Positions 24,102 through 33,003 of a stretch of DNA of 33,736 nt are shown here, piece after piece. The position numbers were made by a program, and so were the translations under genes. The DNA lies in NCBI GenBank assembly GCA_016937855.1, contig JAFGVU010000251.1, forward strand, positions 1 through 33,736. Reading direction: 5' to 3'. Source of the stretch: Bacteroidales bacterium (GTDB taxonomy: Bacteria > Bacteroidota > Bacteroidia > Bacteroidales > ML635J-15). The notes beneath the pieces are model-generated. The model did not search any database and was not told the origin of the DNA. It saw nothing but the letters and a program-made list of their open reading frames with translations. The first letter of the stretch is position 1. Every line of letters begins with the position of its first letter.

Positions 24102-25268
24102 CTAGTAAAATAACCATTCATTTATCACCCTGTTCAAACTAACTTTAAGTTTTACAGTATTATTTATGTTGTTTTTGTGGTTTTCGATTTGTGATTTTAC
24201 CAGATCGTGAAGTTGGCTTAAATCACTGTTTGGATACCATATTTGGCAAAAATTTAGTTTCTCGAACCTGTAAGTGTTCCATTCTTGTTCAAAAATTGTT
24301 GGGACTGCAATTATTGCTATGTTTTTATTTATCGCCTGATACATGGTGCCATTACCTCCGTGGCAAATAACAAGTTTGATGATTGGAGCAAAATCATCAA
24401 AATTTAGGAATGTAGTATAATAAATATTGTGTTCTGTTTTATCCTCGTCTGCACCGGTAATAACAAGGTTGTAGTTTTGCCAGAATGTGTCTGTAAGGTC
24501 TCCTAACGACGATAATTTTCCGGTACTTCCCATTGTTATAAGTATAGTTTCTCTCTGCTTGTTATTTTCCAAAAATTGTAGCAGGTCTTGATTGTGTTCG
24601 TGGCAGGAATAGAGCAGTGGACCACAATACTTGTAGTTGTTTGGAAGGTGTTTTGACGGAAATATTTCGGGATCGTCGCACAATAGATTGTAATCTCCTG
24701 CAAATTCATCGAGTAAATCGGTATAAACTTCCAAATTTAAACTTCTTCGTATTTTTCTAAATGGTTTGTGTACCTTGCGCAAGGTGAGCTTTTCGACAGT
24801 TCTGATAATTCGCTCCCATGATGCTTGGGATAGTCGCGGTTTGTATTTGTTGGCTTTGTGTGTATGAGGTACCGGTCTGATATCATTGTAATGGTGAGTC
24901 AGATATGCGTTAAACACACTTATAAGTGGTGTTTTGCAATATCGTGCAGCAATTCTTAAACCTAAATATGTGTCTCCTATTATAAAATCAGGCTTTTCTG
25001 TTTCTATTATATGTATAAGCGACTCTACTGTATTGGTAACCGATTTTTGATTTATCCAAGAAAAATCAAAACTTTCCGCCTTTTCAATAACGCTTTCGTA
25101 AGTATTTGTTGATTCTGATAGCGTTTTAAATCCCGAATTCTGAACAAAACTATCGTATTCCCCCGATTTTAAGAAAACTATTTCGGCATCGATACTGATG
25201 TTTTTAACGAGCTCGATGCAGCGCAAATAATGTGCAAGTAAATTGTATGGTGCAACCAGAATTTTCAT
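24102..25268 (-). CDS. GT1-like (MGT/UGT-type) glycosyltransferase
   Basis: The 388-residue cytoplasmic protein has a GT-B layout. The N-terminal MKILVAPYNLLAHYLRCIEL begins the acceptor domain. The C-terminal donor site has CHGGNGTMYQAI (His303) followed by AVPTIFEQEWNTYRFEKL, the HGG..T and P....EQ..N pattern of UDP-sugar and macrolide glycosyltransferases. These enzymes move a sugar from a nucleotide donor to a lipid, polyketide or other small acceptor; the acceptor here is unknown. ATG at 25268 is preferred over one at 25319, because the latter lies across the terminator of the upstream ferredoxin gene and adds residues before the first beta-strand. Confidence 0.85.
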   Translation of the reverse strand: MKILVAPYNLLAHYLRCIELVKNISIDAEIVFLKSGEYDSFVQNSGFKTLSESTNTYESVIEKAESFDFSWINQKSVTNTVESLIHIIETEKPDFIIGDTYLGLRIAARYCKTPLISVFNAYLTHHYNDIRPVPHTHKANKYKPRLSQASWERIIRTVEKLTLRKVHKPFRKIRRSLNLEVYTDLLDEFAGDYNLLCDDPEIFPSKHLPNNYKYCGPLLYSCHEHNQDLLQFLENNKQRETILITMGSTGKLSSLGDLTDTFWQNYNLVITGADEDKTEHNIYYTTFLNFDDFAPIIKLVICHGGNGTMYQAINKNIAIIAVPTIFEQEWNTYRFEKLNFCQIWYPNSDLSQLHDLVKSQIENHKNNINNTVKLKVSLNRVINEWLFY

Positions 25269-25278
25269 AAAGGAATAC

Positions 25279-25314
25279 AAAAAAAGACTGCTACTAAAGG
25301 AACAGTCTTTTTTT
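25279..25314 (-). terminator. Intrinsic terminator of ferredoxin gene
   Basis: AAAAAAAGACTG (25279-25290) pairs with CAGTCTTTTTTT (25303-25314) around a 12-nt loop, with T-rich tails in both directions. It lies 20 bp past the ferredoxin stop and just upstream of the glycosyltransferase start. Confidence 0.8.
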
Positions 25315-25333
25315 ATCAATTTCTTTTTTTTGA

Positions 25334-25501
25334 CTATTCAGGATGAATAGCTTCGACAGGACATACGTCAGCGCAAGCGCCACAATCAGTACAAACATCA
25401 GGATCAATTACATAGATATCACCTTCAGCAATTGCCTCAACCGGACATTCATCGATACATGTACCACAAGCAGTACAATCGTCATTAATTTTGTAAGCCA
25501 T
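25334..25501 (-). CDS. 2[4Fe-4S] ferredoxin
   Basis: The 55-residue protein is the classic clostridial-type ferredoxin. It has two CxxCxxCxxxCP motifs, with Cys9, 12, 15, 19 and Cys37, 40, 43, 47, each followed by PVEAI, reflecting the ancestral duplication. The two clusters carry low-potential electrons in the cytoplasm, for example for pyruvate:ferredoxin oxidoreductase or hydrogenase, and point to anaerobic metabolism. ATG at 25501 and length are exactly those expected. It has its own candidate -7 element upstream and a terminator downstream, so it is probably transcribed alone. Confidence 0.97.
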   Translation of the reverse strand: MAYKINDDCTACGTCIDECPVEAIAEGDIYVIDPDVCTDCGACADVCPVEAIHPE

Positions 25502-25541
25502 TTTTTATCGTTTTAAATTAATAAATCATAATTTATCATTA

Positions 25542-25549
25542 CAAACATA
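25542..25549 (-). promoter_or_regulatory. Candidate -7 promoter element of ferredoxin gene
   Basis: On the minus strand TATGTTTG matches TAnnTTTG, 40 bp before the ferredoxin ATG. No exact TTTG -33 element is seen at the standard spacing. Confidence 0.4.
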
Positions 25550-25690
25550 AGGTAGATTTTTTAAAGATAAAAGGAAATAAGAGTTTTTTTTGATTTTTAG
25601 AATTAGTCTAATTAGTGGCTAAAGTTTCATCAGCCCCATTTTAGGTCTATCATCTTTAAGTGATTGTTTTTTGTCTTACAATTTTAAAAA

Positions 25691-25820
25691 ATTGCATGAG
25701 GCATAGGGCTATTATTGTGGCAATCAACGCATTCGTGCAAAATCGTGCTTATTACGGAACAAGATGTTAAGAATTGCAACAAAAAGAGCCCCATGCTCCA
25801 TGCACTATGCTCCATGCAAT
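25691..25820. mobile_element. MITE-like palindromic element, copy 2
   Basis: The 130-bp element has terminal inverted repeats ATTGCATG/CATGCAAT. It has inner segments GGCATAGGGCT on the left and AGCCCCATGCTC on the right, as in copy 1 at 6606-6748. The centre also aligns: TTGTG, GTGC.AAA, AAGATGTTAA and AATTGC-A-AAAAA in order. It is non-coding and lies between the ferredoxin gene and the 3' end of the GT39-like gene. The rest of the 365-bp spacer 25502-25866 shows only the candidate ferredoxin promoter. Confidence 0.65.
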
Positions 25821-25866
25821 ATATAATAATACTGATTCTTATTTTAAAGCAGCTAAATAATTACAA

Positions 25867-27324
25867 TTAGGTTTTCTTTTGATAGATTTGGTAACGTCCT
25901 TTTGTAAATAAAAAAGTGTATTGCGTTAGAATGCTATCCCCGGGTATTTCAAATTTTGTGTCATAATTATTTCGAATTACAATAAATTTTGGTTTGTTAT
26001 TGTTTATATCATCGATTAGGATTTTTTTGTTCTTTTCGGGTTTACAGAAAATAATATTGAAATACTTTGATGGAGATCTACGTTCGGAGTATGTCATTAT
26101 TGGACCGCTTCCTGCTAATGAGACCACAAAAACATAATCATTTTCGTTAGAGTTTTCTTTTATCCAAAGTCCTATTTCCTTTTCATAATCAGGAAATCCT
26201 TTAAAATATCCATTTATAGTCAGGTTATAATATGGTAGCAAAATTATAATTATAGTAAGAATCATCAAACTTGTTTTGGTTTTAAATTCTGCAATTGTAT
26301 TGCTTGTTATAAAGGGTATTTTTGATATTAGAATGCCTGCAATTATTGAGATTGATGGCAGTATTTGTTTTATTTGGTGTCCCGAGTAGTTTCCTGAGGC
26401 ATTTGCTGCTAAAAAATCGAAAACAAACCAAATTAGTATAATAACAAATGCTTTGTCTTTTAGTAATTTTTTGTTTAAAAATAACAAAGGTATAATAGCT
26501 GCAAAAATAAATATTCTTGATTCAAACCAGGTGTTAAAAAAAGCATAAAGTCTGTCAATAGTTGTACTTGAAGATCCGGGATTCATAAGGATAAGCCATG
26601 TGCCATCAAAATAGTCGTACAAAGATACACCACTAATTAGTAATGGAATTAGTCCTATGAGGTTTGTGATTATTATTGCCACAGTAACTAAACTTACAGA
26701 TTTAATTGTGCCAATTATTTTATTACCTTTATTTGAAATATAATAGAGAGCAAAAAACAATGGAGGGAGAGTAAAAATTGCAATTTGTTTAAAGTAAATT
26801 GCGAGCCCCATGAATAAACCTATTAGTAATAAATATGATATTTTTTTTTGACATTTATATTTTACAAGTAGAAAGTAAAAGCTGCATGTTATGAATAGAG
26901 ACATAAATATCTCTGATGCAGTAGGCCAATGTCCGTCTAAAAAATACCAGCAAGAGCTTAATCCAAAAATGTACATTGTAAAAACTCCTGCAGTTTTAGT
27001 AGAAATGTTTGAGGTTATTTTAAAAAGGATAAAAAGAGTAATAATGCTTGCAATAATTCCTAAAATTCTGATAGCCATATAATTTACTCCAAATAAAGAA
27101 TAAGATATTGCATACAGTAAAAACATACCCGGGGGTTTATTCTCTACAGTAGTTTTGTATGGAGGCATATCAAATTTGATCCAGACTTGTCCAATATAGT
27201 GCCAAAGTCCCTCGTCGCAAAACATAGGTCTATTTATTGTAATAATAAGAAGTAAAATGAAAATAAAAGTGCTAATAACGTAGGGGTTCGTAATAATGCT
27301 GTAAATTTTACTATTATTTTTCAT
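25867..27324 (-). CDS. GT39/ArnT-like polytopic membrane glycosyltransferase
   Basis: The 485-residue protein has about ten to eleven predicted membrane helices. The first periplasmic loop carries the GT-C signature (FCDEGLWHYIGQ, Asp37-Glu38), followed by YKTTVENKPPGMFLLYAISY, typical of the PMT/ArnT superfamily. A soluble C-terminal portion of about 110 residues (from EIGLWIKENSNENDY) follows the last helix. Members move a sugar from a polyprenyl-phosphate donor to protein, lipid A or glycans on the periplasmic side. The acceptor here is unknown. A GT2 enzyme of the class that makes such donors is encoded at 5047-5988. The arc genes lie upstream, separated by a terminator, so the gene probably has its own promoter. 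Confidence 0.85.
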   Translation of the reverse strand: MKNNSKIYSIITNPYVISTFIFILLLIITINRPMFCDEGLWHYIGQVWIKFDMPPYKTTVENKPPGMFLLYAISYSLFGVNYMAIRILGIIASIITLFILFKITSNISTKTAGVFTMYIFGLSSCWYFLDGHWPTASEIFMSLFITCSFYFLLVKYKCQKKISYLLLIGLFMGLAIYFKQIAIFTLPPLFFALYYISNKGNKIIGTIKSVSLVTVAIIITNLIGLIPLLISGVSLYDYFDGTWLILMNPGSSSTTIDRLYAFFNTWFESRIFIFAAIIPLLFLNKKLLKDKAFVIILIWFVFDFLAANASGNYSGHQIKQILPSISIIAGILISKIPFITSNTIAEFKTKTSLMILTIIIILLPYYNLTINGYFKGFPDYEKEIGLWIKENSNENDYVFVVSLAGSGPIMTYSERRSPSKYFNIIFCKPEKNKKILIDDINNNKPKFIVIRNNYDTKFEIPGDSILTQYTFLFTKGRYQIYQKKT

Positions 27325-27351
27325 TAGTGCTTAGTTTTTTCAAAAGTACAA

Positions 27352-27385
27352 AAAAAAACTGTTCTCTAATGAAAACAGCTTTTTT
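27352..27385 (-). terminator. Intrinsic terminator downstream of arcB
   Basis: AAAAAAACTGTT and AACAGCTTTTTT pair around a loop of about 10 nt. The one A/C opposition becomes G-U in the minus-strand RNA. A run of at least eight T residues follows on the minus strand. It lies about 20 bp after the arcB stop. Confidence 0.75.
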
Positions 27386-27403
27386 AATGTATACGAATAT
27401 GTT

Positions 27404-28426
27404 TTATGCGCCAAGAGTAGCAACCATCACAGCTTTGATAGTGTGAAGTCTGTTTTCGGCTTCGTCAAAAACAATTGAGTGAGGAGATTCAAACACCTCT
27501 TCGGTCACTTCCATTTCACCTTTAGCAACAACCGGATATTTTTTGCCAAATTTTTCAGCCATTTCTTTTCCAACTTCAGTTTCGTTATTATGGAAAGCAG
27601 GAAGACAATGCATAAATTTCACATTAGGATTGCCAGTTTTTTTGATTAAGTCCATATTTACCTGATATGGAGCCATAGTTTTAACAGCTTCTTCCCATTT
27701 TTCGGCTGGATCACCCATCGATACCCAAACATCAGTATAAAGGAAATCACAATCTTTAACACCTTTAGCAACGTCTTCGGTAATAGTGATTTTTGCACCA
27801 GTTTCTTTTGCAATTTCTTTACATTGAGCAACTAGTTCTTTTGTAGGATGGAATTTTTTAGGAGCACAAGCTCTAAAATCCATACCCATTTTTGCAGCAC
27901 CCACCATTAAGCTGTTACCCATATTGTTTTGAGCATCGCCCAGATAAGCAAATTTAATTTGGCTAAGTGGCTTGTCGGAGTGTTCTAACATAGTCATAAA
28001 ATCTGCCAAAATTTGAGTTGGATGATACTCGGTTGTTAATCCGTTCCATACAGGAACTCCTGCATGAGCACCAAGTTCTTCAACAATTTCCTGACCGTAT
28101 CCGCGATATTCGATACCATCATACATGCGACCAAGTACGCGTGCTGTATCTTTCATAGATTCTTTTTTACCCATTTGCGAACCGCTTGGGCCTAAAAATG
28201 TTACGTGAGCTCCTTGATCCAAAGCTGCTACCTCAAACGCACAACGTGTACGTGTTGAGTCTTTTGCAAATAACAAAACAATGTTTTTGCCTTTTAATCT
28301 TTGTTGTTCAGTTCCTGAATATTTAGCTTTTTTTAGATCTAAAGATAAATCAAGTAAATATTGAATCTCTTTTGGTGTAAAATCTAAAAGCTTTAGAAAA
28401 TTTCTGTTTCTTAAATTAAATGCCAT
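27404..28426 (-). CDS. arcB: Ornithine carbamoyltransferase, catabolic type
   Basis: The 340-residue cytoplasmic enzyme interconverts ornithine plus carbamoyl phosphate and citrulline plus phosphate. The carbamoyl-phosphate site STRTR is at residues 57-61, HPTQ at 135-138, the SMG loop at 236-238 and the ornithine-binding HCLPAF at 273-278. Length and sequence fit OTCases. Pairing with carbamate kinase upstream suggests the catabolic direction, citrulline phosphorolysis to make carbamoyl phosphate for ATP. ATG at 28426 is chosen because it begins at the conserved [12 protein letters not shown]; an upstream ATG at 28471 adds 15 unconserved basic residues. A stem-loop repeat lies in the 141-bp gap to arcC. 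argF is the alternative name if the role is biosynthetic. Confidence 0.93.
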   Translation of the reverse strand: MAFNLRNRNFLKLLDFTPKEIQYLLDLSLDLKKAKYSGTEQQRLKGKNIVLLFAKDSTRTRCAFEVAALDQGAHVTFLGPSGSQMGKKESMKDTARVLGRMYDGIEYRGYGQEIVEELGAHAGVPVWNGLTTEYHPTQILADFMTMLEHSDKPLSQIKFAYLGDAQNNMGNSLMVGAAKMGMDFRACAPKKFHPTKELVAQCKEIAKETGAKITITEDVAKGVKDCDFLYTDVWVSMGDPAEKWEEAVKTMAPYQVNMDLIKKTGNPNVKFMHCLPAFHNNETEVGKEMAEKFGKKYPVVAKGEMEVTEEVFESPHSIVFDEAENRLHTIKAVMVATLGA

Positions 28427-28515
28427 AATTCTTTTTTTTAAATTGTTATTACTACTTTTTGCTTTTACCAATTTTTCTAGTTTCTTGAAAATTTCTTAAT
28501 GTTTTTTTTCGTGAG

Positions 28516-28562
28516 CAATTCGTTAAAACTAAATTTTTGAGTTTCTCGAAAATTTACCGATA
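28516..28562 (-). repeat. Intergenic stem-loop repeat, copy D
   Basis: Read on the minus strand, arms AAATTTTCGAG and CTCAAAAATTT (28555-28545 and 28541-28531) enclose loop AAA, identical to copies A and F. Flanking GGT before and TTTTAACGAA after also match. It lies between arcC and arcB and is oriented with their transcription. Confidence 0.75.
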
Positions 28563-28567
28563 ATCTT

Positions 28568-29521
28568 TTACCCCATAACAATTCTAGTTCCTGCTTCAGG
28601 ATTGCCTAACTGACCAGCTTCGGTAATGATACAGGTTTTGCCGCCATTTTCCACGAAATTGATAGCTGCTCTAATTTTAGGAGCCATGCTTCCTTCGGTA
28701 AAGTGACCATCGGCAAGATATTTTTTTGCTTCACTAATAGTAACTGTGCTAAGTTGAATTTCGTCTGGCGTGTGGAAGTTTAGACAAACTCTAGGCACAT
28801 CAGTAAGAATGTAAAACTCATCAGCATTGATAAAAATTGCCAACATTGATGATGCCAAATCTTTGTCAATAACTGCATCGATACCTTGAAGTTTGCCAGG
28901 CTCTACATGATAAACCGGAATACCACCACCTCCAACAGTAACAACTATTTTACCTTCACGAGCAAGACGCTCGATAGTTTCTTTGTTGTTAATTTCAACT
29001 GGTTTTGGTGATGCAACAACTTTTCTCCATCCTTTACCTTTAGGGTCTTTTGCAAAAGAATCTTTTGGATTTTTTGACTTTAAAACTTCCATCTCTTCTT
29101 CGGTATAATACGGACCAATTGGTTTTGTAGGATTTTGAAATGCGGGATCGTTTTTGTCAACAACAACCTGAGTAACTAAAGTAATTATGTCTTTTTTAAG
29201 ATTGTTTTTCTTTAAGACATTCATAAATTGTTGCTCGATAATATATCCTATAAGTCCTTGCGAATATGCTCCGCAAATATCTAGAGGCATTTCAGGAATA
29301 CCATACATTTTTTCTCCTGCATTTACTTGCAATAGGATATTTCCAACTTGTGGACCATTACCGTGTCCAATTACAATATTATAATCTTTTTGTACGAGCT
29401 CCAGTAAGCTTTGACATGTTTCGTAAACATTTGCTTCTTGCTCTTCAATTGTCCCCTTTTGACCTGCTCTCAACAGAGCATTTCCACCAAAAGCAACTAC
29501 TGCTAATTTTTTTTCTCCCAT
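28568..29521 (-). CDS. arcC: Carbamate kinase
   Basis: The 317-residue cytoplasmic enzyme makes ATP from ADP and carbamoyl phosphate, releasing carbamate that decays to ammonia and CO2. Family motifs are intact: FGGNALL near residues 11-17, GHGNGPQVG at 52-60, PTKPIGPYY at 131-139, VGGGGIPV at 196-203, IDKDLASS at 218-225 and FTEGSMAPKI from 264. Together with arcB downstream it forms the last two steps of the arginine deiminase pathway. An arginine deiminase (arcA) and an arginine/ornithine exchanger are not in the window. The gene has the best Bacteroidota promoter in this sequence, 24 bp before the ATG. Confidence 0.96.
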   Translation of the reverse strand: MGEKKLAVVAFGGNALLRAGQKGTIEEQEANVYETCQSLLELVQKDYNIVIGHGNGPQVGNILLQVNAGEKMYGIPEMPLDICGAYSQGLIGYIIEQQFMNVLKKNNLKKDIITLVTQVVVDKNDPAFQNPTKPIGPYYTEEEMEVLKSKNPKDSFAKDPKGKGWRKVVASPKPVEINNKETIERLAREGKIVVTVGGGGIPVYHVEPGKLQGIDAVIDKDLASSMLAIFINADEFYILTDVPRVCLNFHTPDEIQLSTVTISEAKKYLADGHFTEGSMAPKIRAAINFVENGGKTCIITEAGQLGNPEAGTRIVMG

Positions 29522-29544
29522 ATTCTTGAATTTTATGTTTGTTG

Positions 29545-29577
29545 CAAATCTAAATTATTTTTTCTGATATTTTCAAA
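29545..29577 (-). promoter_or_regulatory. Bacteroidota-type promoter of arcC-arcB
   Basis: On the minus strand TTTG (29577-29574) is followed by 21 bp and TAGATTTG (29552-29545). This fits the TTTG-N19-21-TAnnTTTG consensus exactly. The start site would fall about seven bases downstream, giving a very short leader before the ATG at 29521. Confidence 0.7.
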
Positions 29578-29658
29578 AAACATGTTCTTTAGCAGAAAAA
29601 AATATTGTTATTGTTTTGTTAAAAGAAAAAATAAAACGATAGAATAGAAATATTTATT

Positions 29659-29666
29659 TATTTTTG
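29659..29666 (+). promoter_or_regulatory. Possible -7 element before the DUF4412-like gene
   Basis: TATTTTTG matches TAnnTTTG, 52 bp before the ATG at 29719. No -33 TTTG lies at the standard spacing. Confidence 0.3.
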
Positions 29667-29718
29667 TGGTATGCAAATTGCATATTTAACGACCGTAATA
29701 ACAAAAAAGTATTAAATT

Positions 29719-30390
29719 ATGAAAACTAGCATTAAAATTTTATTAGTTCTGTTAGCTGTTTCTATTTCAGTTACAGGTTTTTCTCAAAAAAAGGCTAAAC
29801 CTTTTAAAGGTACAATAACTTATGGAATCACTTATGAGGGTGAGGAACTTGATGCTGCATCTCAAGCTCAAATGCCTACAGGAATTGTTGTAAGTGTTTT
29901 AGGAAATTTAGTTCGTAACGAGCAGATTTCTGCTTTTTATTCAATGGCTCAAATTTCGGATTTAGAAAAAGGTTCTGCTATTGTTTTAATTGACGCAATG
30001 GGCATGAAAATAGCTGTTGAGCAATCCAAAGAGGATATCGAGAAAAATAAAGCCGAAGCAGAAATTGAAGATCCAGAAATCAATTTTGTTGACGAAACAA
30101 AAGAAATAGCAGGATATACTTGCAAAAAAGCTGAAGTTAAATCAGGAGATGAAATTATTGAAGTATTTTATACTGACGAAATTGCAGTTCCAAAAGGAAT
30201 GAACGATAACAGCGGTTTTAAAGGAATTGAAGGCGTTTTGATGGAGTACTCTGTGGTACAGGAAGGTCTTATCATGATTATGACTGTTAAAGAGATTAAA
30301 AAAGGAAAAGTGAACAAAGGGATGTTTGTAATTCCTGATGATTACGAAGTAAAAACTGCCGAAGAATTAGGCGGAATGTTTGGTGGATAA
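29719..30390 (+). CDS. Exported protein of unknown function, DUF4412/GLPGLI-like
   Basis: The 223-residue protein has a Sec signal peptide (cut after VTGFSQ, about residue 23) and no lipobox. The mature part starts KPFKGTITYGITYEG. It contains EIAGYTCKKAEVKSGDEIIEVFYTDEI, a pattern typical of Bacteroidota DUF4412 and GLPGLI-family periplasmic proteins, where a 'GY.C.KA' strand is followed by a 'V.YT..I' strand. Those families are predicted beta-rich and are uncharacterised. Lys and Glu are abundant. The gene is flanked by a decayed stem-loop repeat and a strong terminator, so it is probably monocistronic. The family assignment is from pattern recognition and moderate in certainty. Confidence 0.75.
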   Translation: MKTSIKILLVLLAVSISVTGFSQKKAKPFKGTITYGITYEGEELDAASQAQMPTGIVVSVLGNLVRNEQISAFYSMAQISDLEKGSAIVLIDAMGMKIAVEQSKEDIEKNKAEAEIEDPEINFVDETKEIAGYTCKKAEVKSGDEIIEVFYTDEIAVPKGMNDNSGFKGIEGVLMEYSVVQEGLIMIMTVKEIKKGKVNKGMFVIPDDYEVKTAEELGGMFGG

Positions 30391-30410
30391 AACCTGAACA
30401 AATATGATTA

Positions 30411-30452
30411 ACAACTAGAATTTTTGTAAAACTCGAAAATTATAGGAAATAT
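30411..30452 (+). repeat. Decayed intergenic stem-loop repeat, copy E
   Basis: AATTTTTG and CTCGAAAATT match the two arms of the repeat in reverse orientation, but the loop-proximal GAG is lost. TATAGG follows, as in the flank of other copies. It lies between the DUF4412-like gene and its terminator. Confidence 0.4.
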
Positions 30453-30459
30453 ATAATTG

Positions 30460-30485
30460 AAAAATCCTCAGTCTTGAGGATTTTT
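30460..30485 (+). terminator. Intrinsic terminator of the DUF4412-like gene
   Basis: AAAAATCCTCA (30460-30470) pairs perfectly with TGAGGATTTTT (30475-30485) around loop GTCT. T-rich sequence follows. It separates the gene from ftsK. Confidence 0.88.
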
Positions 30486-30556
30486 CCTATTTTTACACTC
30501 TATTTGCCACTTCATGCCGAAATTGTCGGGAGCAAATTGTTTAAAAATGATTATTG

Positions 30557-32989
30557 ATGAGAAAAAAAAGTACAAAGACAAGTTCTAAAGGGAAAAAGAG
30601 CTCGATTTCGCTAAAACCTATCATTGCTTTTTTTAGTGATGAAAGGTTTAAAGTGAGTCTCGGTGTTTTTTTGCTAGCCTTTGCAATTATACTCTGCTTG
30701 TCTTTTACATCTTATTTTTTTACTTGGAAATCTGATCAGAGCATTTTAGATGTCTCTATAGGTAAATTATTAGGTAAAAATACCTTTCAGGTTGAGAATT
30801 GGATAGGAAAAATTGGTGCAATTTTATCAAATAGATTTATTCACGATTGGTTTGGAGTTGCCTCTTTTTCTTTTGTGGCAAGTTTTGCCGTTTTTGGTTT
30901 TAATCTCCTCAATATTAAACTTACAAAACCTTGGCATTTCTTTTTCCTTAGCATGATTTTTACTATTTGGGCTAGTATTGCACTTGCATCGGTTTTTTCC
31001 GATAATTTCTTTATGGTTGGCGGCGCTCACGGATACTTTATTTTTAAATGGATATCCGGACTGATTGGAGTTCCGGGTGCTTATGCTTTTGTTTTATTAA
31101 GTCTTTTTGTAATTGTTTTATACAGCTTTAAAAACTCATTGAGTTGGATAAAGTCTAAGCTACATAAAGTGTCAAGTGTCAAAAAAGAAGACCTTGAAGA
31201 AAAGTCAAACGACGATTTTGATATCATCGAAAGTGCAGGAGATGCCGTTATTGTTGATGGTGAACATGACGAAGAGGCAGCAAAAGTAGTTTTTGATGAA
31301 ATTGATGAACCTCAGAAAGACGAAGAAATTGTTGAAATCGATGAAATAAATTCTGAAATTGAAGAGAATGAAATTGAAGAAAATCCTGATGACTCCGGGC
31401 TCGATTTTGATGTGAATGAACTTACAGAAGAAGACGAATTGTCGGAGGAGGAAATTGATTCTGATATGATGCAGGAGTTTGATCCAACAAAAGATTTGGA
31501 ATATTATAAGTTCCCGAGCATCGAAATACTAACCGATTACCCTACCCGAAAAGCTGATGTTACTCGCGACGAACTAAATGCTAACAAAGATAGAATTGTA
31601 AAGACTTTGCGTGATTATAAAATTGAAATTTCCAGAATAACCGCTACAATTGGTCCAACAGTTACACTTTATGAAATTGTTCCGGCACCGGGAGTTAGGA
31701 TATCAAAAATTAAAAATCTGGAAGATGATATTGCGTTGAGCCTTGCAGCTCTTGGAATACGGATTATTGCGCCGATACCCGGAAAAGGAACAATAGGTAT
31801 AGAAGTGCCAAATTCCAAACCCGAAACGGTTTCGATGAGGTCGGTATTAAAATCTGCTAAGTTTCAGGAATCAACTTTTGAGCTACCCATTGCTCTTGGA
31901 AAGACAATTTCAAACGAAACGTATGTGTTTAATCTAGCAAAAACGCCACACCTACTTGTTGCAGGAGCTACCGGTCAAGGTAAATCTGTTGGTGTTAATG
32001 CAATTATAACATCTCTATTGTATAAAAAACATCCGGCTCATCTTAAATTTGTTTTGGTTGATCCAAAGATGGTAGAGTTGTCTATCTATAGTATGATAGA
32101 AAAACACTATCTCGCAAAAATGCCCGATGAGGAATCATGTATTGTTACCGACGTTACCAAAGTAGTTCCGGTAATGAACTCGTTGTGTATAGAAATGGAC
32201 AATAGATATGCTTTGCTTACCAAAGCTCGTGTGCGAAATATCGTTGAATATAACACTAAGTTTATTTCCCGTAAACTAAATCCAAATAATGGTCATAAGT
32301 TTATGCCGTATATTGTTGTAATAATTGATGAGTTTGCCGATATCATTGTGCAGGAAGGAAAGCAGGTTGAGGCTCCAATTAGTCGTTTGGCAGCAAAAGC
32401 ACGGGCAATAGGAATTCACCTAATTGTTGCAACACAGCGTCCATCAACAGATGTAATTACAGGTGTAATTAAGGCAAACTTCCCAACCAGAATTGCATTT
32501 AAGGTTACAAATGGACACGACTCTAAAACTATTTTGGACTCTACAGGTGCTAACCAACTAATAGGGAGAGGAGATATGTTGATTTCAGAAACCGGAAAAA
32601 TTAGTCGAGTGCAGTGTGCTTTTATCGATACTCCCGAAGTCGAATTGTTAGTTGAGCATATTGGTAAACAGCAGGGATATCCAAATCCTTATGAATTGCC
32701 TTTACCCGAAGTTGCCGAAGGTGGTGGAGGCGGTGGAAGCCTTAATGCAAATGAAAAAGACGAGCTTTTCGAAGAAGCGGCTCGTTTAGTTGTTAGACAT
32801 CAACAGGGGTCAACATCGCTTATCCAACGCAAAATGAGCATAGGTTACAATAGAGCAGGTCGAATTATTGACCAGTTAGAAGCTGCCGGAGTCGTTGGTC
32901 CATACGAAGGAAGCAAAGCCAGACAAGTTTTATATCCCGATGAATATTCTTTGGAACAGTATTTGAATAGCCTAAACGAAAACAAATAA
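30557..32989 (+). CDS. ftsK: DNA translocase FtsK
   Basis: The 810-residue protein has four predicted N-terminal membrane helices (about residues 25-205). A very acidic Glu/Asp linker (about 215-310) leads to the FtsK alpha/beta motor: Walker A GATGQGKS at 470-477, Walker B VVIIDEFAD with Asp591-Glu592, and the IGIHLIVATQRPS segment. The gamma winged-helix domain is at about 735-805 (DELFEEAARLVVRHQQ, GYNRAGRIIDQLEAAGVVGP). FtsK pumps DNA at the septum, reads KOPS-type polar sequences and activates XerCD at dif to resolve chromosome dimers. ATG at 30557 is preferred to the TTG immediately before it. lolA follows after 14 bp, so the two are probably one operon. Confidence 0.97.
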   Translation: MRKKSTKTSSKGKKSSISLKPIIAFFSDERFKVSLGVFLLAFAIILCLSFTSYFFTWKSDQSILDVSIGKLLGKNTFQVENWIGKIGAILSNRFIHDWFGVASFSFVASFAVFGFNLLNIKLTKPWHFFFLSMIFTIWASIALASVFSDNFFMVGGAHGYFIFKWISGLIGVPGAYAFVLLSLFVIVLYSFKNSLSWIKSKLHKVSSVKKEDLEEKSNDDFDIIESAGDAVIVDGEHDEEAAKVVFDEIDEPQKDEEIVEIDEINSEIEENEIEENPDDSGLDFDVNELTEEDELSEEEIDSDMMQEFDPTKDLEYYKFPSIEILTDYPTRKADVTRDELNANKDRIVKTLRDYKIEISRITATIGPTVTLYEIVPAPGVRISKIKNLEDDIALSLAALGIRIIAPIPGKGTIGIEVPNSKPETVSMRSVLKSAKFQESTFELPIALGKTISNETYVFNLAKTPHLLVAGATGQGKSVGVNAIITSLLYKKHPAHLKFVLVDPKMVELSIYSMIEKHYLAKMPDEESCIVTDVTKVVPVMNSLCIEMDNRYALLTKARVRNIVEYNTKFISRKLNPNNGHKFMPYIVVIIDEFADIIVQEGKQVEAPISRLAAKARAIGIHLIVATQRPSTDVITGVIKANFPTRIAFKVTNGHDSKTILDSTGANQLIGRGDMLISETGKISRVQCAFIDTPEVELLVEHIGKQQGYPNPYELPLPEVAEGGGGGGSLNANEKDELFEEAARLVVRHQQGSTSLIQRKMSIGYNRAGRIIDQLEAAGVVGPYEGSKARQVLYPDEYSLEQYLNSLNENK

Positions 32990-33003
32990 AATTTAGTAAT
33001 AAA

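Noticed and set aside
25269-25319. Longer N-terminus for the GT1-like glycosyltransferase
   Set aside because: The extension is encoded within the ferredoxin terminator hairpin and precedes the natural first strand MKILVAPYN.
28427-28471. Longer N-terminus for OTCase
   Set aside because: Fifteen Lys/Asn-rich residues precede the conserved family start at 28426.
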